The position numbers were made by a program, and so were the translations under genes. This document shows positions 36,186 through 43,491 of a stretch of 64,000 nucleotides of DNA, piece by piece. How positions within the stretch are numbered: position 1 is the first letter of the stretch; every line of letters begins with the position of its first letter. Origin of the DNA: Methanobacterium bryantii. Lineage in GTDB: Archaea > Methanobacteriota > Methanobacteria > Methanobacteriales > Methanobacteriaceae. A model generated the notes under the pieces. The model saw nothing but the letters and a program-made list of their open reading frames with translations, did no database searches and had not been told where the DNA came from. Location: positions 1 to 64,000 of the forward strand of contig NZ_LMVM01000002.1 of the NCBI RefSeq assembly GCF_002287175.1, in the 5' to 3' direction.

Positions 36186-36306
36186 ATTCATGTCCGGGAG
36201 GTGAATTAATGTAATTTCACGTGTATCGTTGATAGTACATGTTTTTAATTATTATATCCAATTATAATTTAACTAAAGTACAAATTCATGCACATATACA
36301 TGAGTG
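36186..36306. mobile_element. TIR element copy E, degenerate
   Basis: Interior AATTATAATTTAACTAAAGTAC then AATTCATGCACATATACATGAGTG matches the right half of copy A. The left end (ATTCATGTCCGG) is poorly kept. No hairpins. Confidence 0.45.
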
Positions 36307-36510
36307 TTTTTAAACTCATTTTACTTTTATTAATTTTTTATATATATATAATTAATATTTATTTTCAGGTACTCAATTTTGGTTTAGCTTATAAAAATAT
36401 ATTTTAGTGATTACAAAAATTTTAAATCAAAATGTAAGCTCATTTACTCATAAATGTATTTAAAGGGGCTACATATCTTTTTTAGGGATATAACTATATT
36501 CTCACAGAAT

Positions 36511-36774
36511 ATGATATGGTCTCGATTATTCGGCGAATTTATATCCCACATAAAAAGTGAAAAGAAGATAAGTAAATAAAGGGGATATGCAGCGGTTCAT
36601 GATTTTATTGTTGGGGTGAGATTAAGTAAATTTGAGGAATGGTACATTATGAAAATTTAAGAAGGTCAATTTGATTTATGTTGAATTAATAATTTTAAAA
36701 CTGTAAAATTTGATTCAATTTACACCGGATCTAAAGAACGAATAGTTGGTGATACAAAAATGAGTCTAAAATAG
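36511..36774 (+). pseudogene. Gene remnant with three in-frame stops
   Basis: One frame of 88 codons reads MIWSRLFGEFISHIKSEKKISK-stop-RGYAAVHDFIVGVRLSKFEEW...-stop-EGQFDLC-stop-INNFKTVKFDSIYTGSKERIVGDTK. No frameshift is needed, only three nonsense changes (TAA, TAA, TGA). The composition is clearly protein-like. The family is not recognised. A coincidence is possible but three good segments in one frame make it unlikely. Confidence 0.45.
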
Positions 36775-36870
36775 TATTATTTAGTTATTTAACAGTGGCA
36801 GATTAATTTCATTTTGGGCTAAAAATATAGAAAACACAAATTTATTAGTCCATAAGAATATACCATAATT

Positions 36871-37089
36871 ATGAGTTCTGAAGAAGTAAAAGAAAATATT
36901 AAGCTGCTGCAGGAAAGATTCAAAAGTATTGCAGATATAACTGTCAGCTATGATAGATACGATATTATAGTATATAATTACGATGAAGTTGAGGATATAT
37001 CCAAATTTATCAAGGAAGAAACCACTATTAAATCCTGGACTGTATTAAAAACCAAGGTGAATCCAAACACGGAGTTTGATTGGATTTAA
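36871..37089 (+). CDS. Small hypothetical protein (72 aa)
   Basis: MSSEEVKENIKLLQERFKSIADITVSYDRYDIIVYNYDEVEDISKFIKEETTIKSWTVLKTKVNPNTEFDWI. Acidic, alpha-beta pattern, soluble. No ribosome site; a TATA-like stretch lies close upstream, so the mRNA may be leaderless. It is followed by tRNA-Thr on the other strand. Family unknown. Confidence 0.5.
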   Translation: MSSEEVKENIKLLQERFKSIADITVSYDRYDIIVYNYDEVEDISKFIKEETTIKSWTVLKTKVNPNTEFDWI

Positions 37090-37251
37090 ATTTAAAAAAT
37101 TTAATTTAAGTTAAAGTTTTATAAGTTAATGCACGGGTTTATAACTCACGTCATGTTTTTATGGGGTTAGCTTATTAACTGGCTGATTTGAAACCTAAAA
37201 ATATTAATTATGCCTATATTTGAATAACATTTTTAAAAATAACTGTATTTA

Positions 37252-37323
37252 AGCCTGTGAAGGGACTCGAACCCCTATCTGTTACTTACGAGGCAACTGC
37301 TCTGGCCTTTGAGCTACACAGGC
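37252..37323 (-). tRNA. tRNA-Thr (anticodon CGT)
   Basis: Reads GCCTGTG (acceptor), TA, D arm GCTC-AAAGGCCA-GAGC, anticodon arm GTTGC-CTCGTAA-GTAAC with anticodon CGT, T arm AGGGG-TTCGAGT-CCCTT and CACAGGC plus discriminator T. All stems close, with G-T pairs in the anticodon and T stems. No CCA is encoded and no intron is present. It decodes ACG. Confidence 0.92.
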
Positions 37324-37570
37324 TAACGAAATCTCTTATAAAAAAAGCGCTATGAACTAATTTAATGGATTGCAATCAGTTCAGGCCAGTGCTTTAAAAA
37401 GCAGCAAATTTCTGGGTTTTGAAGACACCTTTTAAAATATCTTCAATGTAACATTGTTATAACAGGTATATAACTTTTATTATTGATAAAACACGAAAAA
37501 CGTTTAGAAATGATAATGAAATACATCTTCAATTAATAAGCATAAAGAATAATAAAAATAGTATCTTTTT

Positions 37571-37912
37571 TTATTTCCTAATTTCTTTTTTGAGCATTGT
37601 TATAATTTTTAGCTGACGTTTCCCATTTATTCCAATGTCTTTTAATTCTTTCAGGATATTTTTTATTGTGTCATCAGAATTCAATTCTAATTTTAGATTT
37701 TCTAAAGATGTATCCATCTTTGAATCTTCTACAAATTCTTTGAAATCTTTTAATTCTTTTTTATCAAATTCTTTTAACCTTTCCTTTTGAAAATCTTCAA
37801 ATTTCATATCATTAAAATATTTATGTTCCAATTCCTTAAATGAATGTACTTTAATTTTATCAAGCTCTTTTAATGGATTTTCTTCTTTATTTTTAGAATA
37901 TTTATTCTTCAT
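37571..37912 (-). CDS. Charged helical hypothetical protein (113 aa)
   Basis: MKNKYSKNKEENPLKELDKIKVHSFKELEHKYF... rich in Lys, Glu and Asp with repeated KEL/KEF units (DKKELKDFKEF). Probably a long helical, partly disordered protein. The end (IKNILKELKDIGINGKRQLKIITMLKKEIRK) is basic. No family recognised. AGTGGTATTATG gives a fair ribosome site. Confidence 0.5.
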   Translation of the reverse strand: MKNKYSKNKEENPLKELDKIKVHSFKELEHKYFNDMKFEDFQKERLKEFDKKELKDFKEFVEDSKMDTSLENLKLELNSDDTIKNILKELKDIGINGKRQLKIITMLKKEIRK

Positions 37913-38052
37913 AATACCACTTTTTTAGTTGATGGATTTAAAACAGAGGATATTGAAATTAATTAATGAAATGGTTTATATTCTACAAATTTAGTTTTTA
38001 TAGTTATTTATTTGCAGCATTTAATTAATGGGTTTCTATTAATTTAGTTTTT

Positions 38053-38904
38053 CGCTCATGTTTACAAAATCTCTCAAAATCCTCAAAAATCTAGATTTTT
38101 GGGCCCTCGAAATTCATAGAATTTCGGGGCATGTAAAAACATTCGGTTTTTACGGTTGTGAAGCTTGCTTCACAAACACCGAAAATTTATATAAAAATTT
38201 TCGAGTGTTCAGAAAATCTCAAGGAGATTTTCTTCAACCTCAAAAAATTCATAGAATTTTTTGGGACATTCAAACGCAAAGCGTTTGAGCATGTAAAATT
38301 TTTAATTTTGCGGCCGAGGAAACAGAGTTTCCTCCGGCATCGGAAATCTATGATTTCCGAAAGGTTAGGAAATGTTTACAAAATCTCCGATTTTGTAACC
38401 GCAAAAAACTATTGAAATCTCTGATTTCAATGCATCGAAAATTCACAGAATTTTCGAATGCTTCATTTTTTGCATGCTTGCATTTCCTAAAATTCGAAGA
38501 ATTTTGGGGCATGCAAAACTTTGTTTTTTGCAAGCTTCGTTTCGTACGGCACTCAAACACGTAGTGTTTGGTGCATCGAAAGCAAAACTTTCGAATGCAC
38601 AAAATCTTTGATTTTGACGCCCTGAAAACCATAGTTAGAGAAAAATGCGTAGCATTTTTCTATACGTAAAAAATCTACGATTTTTTAAGGTTTTCCTGAA
38701 CCGCAAAACGTAGTTTTGCAGGCGACAAACACATCGTGTTTGTTAGCTGCGATTTTTTCATGTTCATGTGTACACTTCATGCTTCATGTTAAATTATAAT
38801 ATCAATTAATTATATGAAATTATATTTGGAAGAGTGTAATTTACTTAACCATATAACTCATAAAAATTCAAAGTAACATCGGCACAACCATTTAGACATG
38901 AGCG
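38053..38904. mobile_element. TIR element copy D carrying a 0.7-kb nested hairpin array
   Basis: Ends CGCTCATG (38053-38060) and CATGAGCG (38897-38904). The last 145 bp match copy A in inverse orientation (AATTTACTTAACCA and neighbours). The part 38063-38758 is a chain of about 20 perfect hairpins with 3-5-base loops, for example GAGGAAAC-aga-GTTTCCTC and AGAAAATCT-caagg-AGATTTTCT. Several are nested: TTAGGAAATG...CATTTCCTAA encloses one hairpin and a GCAAAAAA...TTTTTTGC pair, which itself encloses two. Small ORFs here are by-products of the palindromes. Confidence 0.75.
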
Positions 38905-38956
38905 TATATAGTTTATTTAATTTTTAAAAGTATACACTAAAATTGTTAAAAATAAG

Positions 38957-39280
38957 TTAATGATCAACTTTACTTTCATAAAATTCCTGAAAATCGTCTG
39001 CAAAATCGTTAATTAGTTTAATATCTCTTTGTTCCTCAACAGGCCATTTTTTAAGGGGATAATGTATTATTACATTAATGATTTTGTCTTCAGGGTCTAT
39101 CTTATATTCATAAGCACTGCCGTCTTTAAAATGAGTTATATGTGATTCATATTCCAGTAATTTTTTACTTATATCTTCTATATTTTCTTTAGACAGCTTA
39201 TCATCTGTAAATTCTAGTTTAAAACTAACGAAACCTTTTCGAGGCTGTCCTATTTTTTCTTGATTTAATGTTTTAATCAT
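38957..39280 (-). CDS. Hypothetical protein, second member of a paralogous pair
   Basis: 107 residues. FVSFKLEFTDDKLSKENIEDISKKLLEYESHITHF...AYEYKIDPEDKIINVIIHYPLKKWPVEEQRDIKLINDFADDFQEFYE aligns over most of its length with 35692-36045. GGTGATATTATG is a good ribosome site. Start is unambiguous. Function unknown; located next to the large hairpin element. Confidence 0.65.
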   Translation of the reverse strand: MIKTLNQEKIGQPRKGFVSFKLEFTDDKLSKENIEDISKKLLEYESHITHFKDGSAYEYKIDPEDKIINVIIHYPLKKWPVEEQRDIKLINDFADDFQEFYESKVDH

Positions 39281-39432
39281 AATATCACCAATTAATCCTT
39301 AATTCAATCAGATTACAAATATTGATCAAAAATGGACCCTACATTAATTCAGAAGATGATTTAGTTTGGGTTGGAATGTTCATTTGTAGGATACAGGTTA
39401 TACCCGAGAATATGCAGTAGAATTATTTTTTT

Positions 39433-39561
39433 TTACTTTTTCAGCTTACCCTTTAATTCAGCGGATTTGCCTTTAAGTTTTCCTTTTTCTTCTGCAGTTT
39501 TACCCTTTATTTTTCCTTTTAACTCTTTACCTTTGCCTTTAATATCATGGGTGTCAACCAT
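39433..39561 (-). CDS. CsbD-like small stress protein (42 aa)
   Basis: MVDTHDIKGKGKELKGKIKG then KTAEEKGKLKGKSAELKGKLKK. The repeated KGK(x)xELKGK units are typical of the CsbD family, small hydrophilic proteins induced by general stress in bacteria. GGTGGT lies five bases before the ATG. The opposite strand carries a longer frame (39371-39676), but its sequence is low-complexity and lacks a ribosome site. Function unproven. Confidence 0.65.
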   Translation of the reverse strand: MVDTHDIKGKGKELKGKIKGKTAEEKGKLKGKSAELKGKLKK

Positions 39562-39813
39562 AAGACCACCATTACTATTTTTGATTGTGATCATACATAT
39601 ATTTTATTTTTTATTAAATAATTATGGGGTTACTGCATTACTCCAATTAAAGTATAAAAGATTAAAAGTAATTTAATAGTTATATTGGCTGTAATTTAAT
39701 TAAATTGATGGAAAATAATTAAAATAATCGCCTTAATAAATCATTATTTAGATAATAAATGCTTATATTTACAAAAAAGTTAATTTAAGGATTTAATTAG
39801 GCTTTAACTTATT

Positions 39814-40407
39814 TTAAATGTTTTCGGCTTCTAAAGTATCATCGCTTGCGAAATCCACATGTGGAACTGTTTTTTCAGCTTCATTAATTTCAAAATATCT
39901 TTCTTCTTCAAATCCAAAGAAGTTGGCAACGATATTGCTTGGAAACATCTGGCATTTATTGTTATATTGCCATACCACATCATTGTACAATTGACGGTAA
40001 TATGCAATTTGGTTTTCGGTTTCAGACAGCTGTTTCATTAGATCTTCGAAACTTTCGTCAGCTTTTAAATCCGGATAAGCTTCTGCAACTGCAAATAAGC
40101 TTTTTAAAGTTTTAGTTAGATGAGTATTTGCTTTTTCATTTTCTTTTACAGTTTCCGCATTTGATAGCCCTGTTCGTGCTTCAGTAACTCCTTTAAGTGT
40201 AGTTTTTTCATGTTTAGCATATCCTTTCACTGTTTCAACCAGGTTAGATACTAAATCTGCTCTTCGTTCTAATTGAACATTAATTTGTGACCATGCATTA
40301 TCTGCACCGTTTCTAAGCTTAATTAAACTGTTATACATAACTATAACAGCTCCGGCTAATCCTCCAATAATTAAAACGACTATCAGGAAGCCTATTTCAT
40401 TCCACAT
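39814..40407 (-). CDS. LemA-family membrane protein
   Basis: 197 residues. One N-terminal helix (IGFLIVVLIIGGLAGAVIVMYNSLI) followed by the LemA helical domain: RNGADNAWSQINVQLERRADLVSNLVETVKGYAKHEKTTL, LFAVAEAYPDLKADESFEDLMKQLSETENQIAYYRQLYNDVVWQYNNKCQMFPSNIVANFFGF. A complete, normal-length member. The role is unknown in archaea; the domain faces one side of the membrane on a single anchor. Monocistronic. Confidence 0.92.
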   Translation of the reverse strand: MWNEIGFLIVVLIIGGLAGAVIVMYNSLIKLRNGADNAWSQINVQLERRADLVSNLVETVKGYAKHEKTTLKGVTEARTGLSNAETVKENEKANTHLTKTLKSLFAVAEAYPDLKADESFEDLMKQLSETENQIAYYRQLYNDVVWQYNNKCQMFPSNIVANFFGFEEERYFEINEAEKTVPHVDFASDDTLEAENI

Positions 40408-40778
40408 CTCAAACCACCGTTTTAAAATAATATAATTTATTAATTACAAACTATTTTCTTATGATTAGATATATAAGCTTTTTCAAATTATCGTGGGTAC
40501 TATAAATTAATCTTAAAAAATATGGCAGCCGCACGGGATATTTTAAGAAGTAAAGGGGATTAAAAGTAATTTTTAACCGAGTTTTAATTTCATTAACTAT
40601 CTATTTAAATCTAATTTTATATTTTTAGCAGTTTAATGTTGTTATATTTTAAACAGGGTATAATGTAGTTAATAATTTATATTTATTTCAATTTAAAAAT
40701 TGAAAGATAGGATAATATATAAATAGAAAAATTAAGTTATTAACATATGAATTTTTAATAACTAAAAATGGTGTTAAA
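40408..40778. promoter_or_regulatory. Intergenic with the radical-SAM gene promoter
   Basis: A plus-strand TATA (AATATATAAATAG, about 40711-40723) lies about 60 bases before the ATG. The rest is AT-rich spacer without a gene. Confidence 0.45.
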
Positions 40779-41936
40779 ATGGCTTTTCATGTAATGATAA
40801 TTCCTACTTTGGGCTGTCCTTCTGAGTGCAACTACTGCTGGAGTTCGCAGGAGGGATCTCCTGTAATGAGCGTTGAAACTGTTGAAGAAATCGTTAACTG
40901 GCTTAAGACATTCCGCAACGAACCAGTTACATTTACATTTCATGGGGGAGAACCGCTACTTGCGGGTTTGGATTTTTATAAAAAAGCGTTGCCAATGCTT
41001 AAAAATGGTTTGAATGATCTGAAACCTGCATTTGCCCTTCAGACTAATCTATGGAATATGACAGATGAACTTGCTGAACTTTTCAGCGAGTATAATATTC
41101 CAATAGGTTCAAGTTTAGACGGGCCTAAGGAACTTAATGACTTTCAGAGAGGGAAAGGTTATTATGAAAGGACCATGAGGGGCTATGAAATTGCAAAGGC
41201 ACATGGTTTAAAAGTCAGTTTTATTTCTACATTTACTTCTTATTCTATAGATTATAAAGAGGATATCTTTAATTTTTTCCTTGAAAAAGGTTTGACACTT
41301 AAATTACACCCTGCTTTACCTTCACTGCGCAGTGAAGACCCTACTAAATGGGCTATTGATCCGCAAAAGTATGGGGAGCTTTTGATCTATCTTTTAGACA
41401 AATATTTAGAAAATATGGGCGAAATTGAAATTATGAACATAGACCATCTCTGCAAATGTGTACTTACTCGTAGGGGAACTGTCTGTACTTATGTGGACTG
41501 TATGGGAGATACATTTGCTGTAGGGCCTGATGGGAGTATATATCCTTGCTATAGATTTGTAGGAATGCCTGAGTACGTGATGGGTAATGTCAGTGACCAC
41601 CCAACAGTTGAGGATCTCTCTAAATCTGCACCTGCAAAGCTTCTTGATGAATTTAAGGAATATGTAGATAAAGAATGCAAAAGATGTTCATATATGAAGT
41701 TTTGTAGAGGCGGATGTCCTTATAATGCTTTAAAAATTAATGAAGAAACTAATAAGGCGGAAATTGATGGTGTGGACCCTCACTGTGATGCGTATAAAAT
41801 AATATTTAAGGAAATTACAGATCGTGTAAATAAAGAGTTTTTGTCATCACAGGGTATGATGGCATTTGGGGCAGGGAAACCCGAGGAAAAAGTGCAAAAG
41901 CCGGGGATAATGTCAATAATGCTTAAGCGTATTTAA
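40779..41936 (+). CDS. Peptide-modifying radical SAM enzyme with SPASM-type domain
   Basis: 385 residues. The SAM iron-sulfur site is CPSECNYCW (Cys13, 17, 20), followed by HGGEPLLAG. The C-terminal half has the extra cysteines of a SPASM domain: LCKCVLTRRGTVCTYVDC, IYPCYRF, CKRCSYMKFCRGGCPYNA and DPHCDAY. It fits the methanogen family of putative peptide-modifying radical SAM enzymes (Mhun_1560 type, as I recall TIGR04083), whose members lie near short Cys-rich peptides. Two such peptides are encoded within the next 900 bases. It would crosslink or otherwise alter a peptide side chain; the chemistry is not established. Confidence 0.8.
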   Translation: MAFHVMIIPTLGCPSECNYCWSSQEGSPVMSVETVEEIVNWLKTFRNEPVTFTFHGGEPLLAGLDFYKKALPMLKNGLNDLKPAFALQTNLWNMTDELAELFSEYNIPIGSSLDGPKELNDFQRGKGYYERTMRGYEIAKAHGLKVSFISTFTSYSIDYKEDIFNFFLEKGLTLKLHPALPSLRSEDPTKWAIDPQKYGELLIYLLDKYLENMGEIEIMNIDHLCKCVLTRRGTVCTYVDCMGDTFAVGPDGSIYPCYRFVGMPEYVMGNVSDHPTVEDLSKSAPAKLLDEFKEYVDKECKRCSYMKFCRGGCPYNALKINEETNKAEIDGVDPHCDAYKIIFKEITDRVNKEFLSSQGMMAFGAGKPEEKVQKPGIMSIMLKRI

Positions 41937-42075
41937 CCAGTGATCTAGTTATGGGATATAGTTTTTTTAGTTTAATTAGACTATATTGTGGGTTATAATT
42001 CTGTAATTTAAAATAAGAAGAAATATGTGAGTTTTAGGGCAAGGAGTCATTAAGATTAACCCTAAATCTCGTTAT

Positions 42076-42249
42076 TTATTCAAATACGTATCCGCACTCA
42101 GTGCAGCGGAATTTAGATCCCTTTGGGACTTTGGATCCGGAGTGTTTGTATTCAACACCTACAAGCATCCCTGTTGAATCATTTTGTATGATATGTTTAT
42201 CTTTACAACCGCATTTAGGACATTTTTTGCTTAATTCTTCTGTTTTCAT
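42076..42249 (-). CDS. Cys-rich peptide 1, candidate radical-SAM substrate
   Basis: 57 residues: MKTEELSKKCPKCGCKDKHI...VEYKHSGSKVPKGSKFRCTECGYVFE. GGAGG lies nine bases before the ATG. It has CPKCGCK and CTECG, five cysteines, and lies convergent to the radical SAM gene, 140 bases away. It belongs to the type of small methanogen peptide found beside these enzymes (as I recall TIGR04165). A plain zinc ribbon is the alternative reading. A TATA box lies at about 42335-42345. Confidence 0.65.
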   Translation of the reverse strand: MKTEELSKKCPKCGCKDKHIIQNDSTGMLVGVEYKHSGSKVPKGSKFRCTECGYVFE

Positions 42250-42625
42250 GTCTTGGCCTCCTAAAATTATTCAAATTTTAGAGATGTCTATATTAGTTCG
42301 GTCTTCCCCGAATGTATTATAATATGCAGATCAAAGTATATAAATATTGCTGCAAGCTGAACTCTAATTTAAAACAAGTGCTAAAAAGTCAAAAAAAAAC
42401 ATTATAATACGATTTTAAAGTAGTAAGTTTAGTCAGGAGGTTTTATTTACTAATTTATTTATTTATTTAGATTCTTATTTGTATATGGGTAGTTTAAATA
42501 TAAACCAATTTTATTATGTTGTTTTTAGATTTATCATAAGTTTAATTAAATTAGAAGAAGAAATAGTTATTTGATAAAAAAAATGTTAAAATAGTAATTG
42601 TAATGTTTATAAGAGGTATGCTAAA
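42250..42625. promoter_or_regulatory. Divergent promoter region between the two Cys-rich peptides
   Basis: Minus-strand TATA CAATATTTATATACTTTG at about 42330-42347 serves peptide 1. AT-rich sequence from 42560 likely holds the promoter of peptide 2. No further gene. Confidence 0.45.
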
Positions 42626-42793
42626 ATGAAAATAGGTGACTTGGCTAAAAAATGCCCTAAATGTGGCGGTGTAGATAAAACAGTTAAAAGAAATATAGAA
42701 ACTGAACATCATGCTCATGCAACAACAGGGGCAGTGATTTGTACTAAATGCGGATATGTATTTAAATCAAAGAAAGATGAGGAAGAAGAGTAA
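42626..42793 (+). CDS. Cys-rich peptide 2, candidate radical-SAM substrate
   Basis: 55 residues: MKIGDLAKKCPKCGGVDKTV...HHAHATTGAVICTKCGYVFKSKKDEEEE. It is a homologue of peptide 1 with the same CPKCG...CxxCGYVF plan but four cysteines instead of five and a His-rich centre. AGAGGT precedes the ATG. Divergent from peptide 1. Either a second substrate of the radical SAM enzyme or a zinc-ribbon protein. Confidence 0.6.
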   Translation: MKIGDLAKKCPKCGGVDKTVKRNIETEHHAHATTGAVICTKCGYVFKSKKDEEEE

Positions 42794-43164
42794 GTAAATC
42801 ATATATTTACTAAATATTCTATTTTTTTAAATAACTTAAAATGCACAAAATATATTTATATTATTATTTAATACATATTGTAGTTTAAAAAACCTTAAAA
42901 ATAAATTTTTAGCTTTTATATTAATCTTTAAATATTTTTTAGATACCTATTAATTTATTTACAATATTTGTGATGGGTGTGATATGTGTATATGTGTTAT
43001 ACATACACATTAACATGTGCTTAAGTTGTCTGAGTGTAATTTCATATATACACATTTAACATACTTGCACTTAGCTTGCAGGATTCTACTACATCTTCTA
43101 GAAAGTACATGAAATTTTACACTTGAAATGCATGTCTAAATTTGAATCATAAAAAATTGTTATA

Positions 43165-43216
43165 ATCAAGTTTTTATACTTGATCTTCCAATTCACTTTA
43201 TATTAATTTTAAAGTG
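43165..43216 (+). promoter_or_regulatory. Tandem hairpins upstream of the ferredoxin-GGR operon
   Basis: ATCAAGT-ttttat-ACTTGAT (43165-43184) and CACTTTA-n9-TAAAGTG (43194-43216), followed by a short T run. It lies about 100 bases before the ferredoxin start, so it could be a leader structure or an attenuator. The remainder of 42794-43311 is spacer. Confidence 0.4.
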
Positions 43217-43311
43217 GATGTAACTTTTTATTATGTGAAGATTAATAAAGGAGTTATAATAAACTGAATAAAAGTTAAATCCGAGAGTAAAAAAATCAGA
43301 AAAGGGATAAA

Positions 43312-43482
43312 ATGAAGATAGTTAAAGAATGGTGTATGTATTGTGGTGAATGCGCAGGCGTATGCCCAAGATGCCTGATTGAAGTAGGCGAGGCAACCAT
43401 AACGTTTGATGAAAGTTCATGTAAAGATTGTGAAATATGCGTACAGGCATGCCCAGTGCGTGCTTTAATAAAAGAAGAATAA
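43312..43482 (+). CDS. 2[4Fe-4S] ferredoxin
   Basis: 56 residues: WCMYCGECAGVCPRCLIEVG and SCKDCEICVQACPVRALIKEE. Both clusters have the CxxCxxCxxxCP pattern (Cys8, 11, 14, 18 and 37, 40, 43, 47). It is ten bases upstream of the geranylgeranyl reductase gene in the same direction. In Methanosarcina acetivorans a ferredoxin gene in the same place donates electrons for lipid saturation, so this one probably does the same. AAGGGAT precedes the ATG. Confidence 0.9.
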   Translation: MKIVKEWCMYCGECAGVCPRCLIEVGEATITFDESSCKDCEICVQACPVRALIKEE

Positions 43483-43491
43483 GGTGAATTA

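Noticed and set aside
38058..38632. Several overlapping ORFs of 76-94 codons
   Set aside because: They run through perfect palindromes, so their peptides repeat the hairpin words (ENLKEIFF, FRKS...). No ribosome sites are present.
38063..38758. CRISPR array
   Set aside because: There is no constant direct repeat with unique spacers of even length; each unit is its own palindrome with a different stem, and no cas gene is in the window.
39371..39676. 101-codon plus-strand ORF
   Set aside because: It is antisense to the CsbD-like gene, which has a proper ribosome site and a recognisable repeat pattern.
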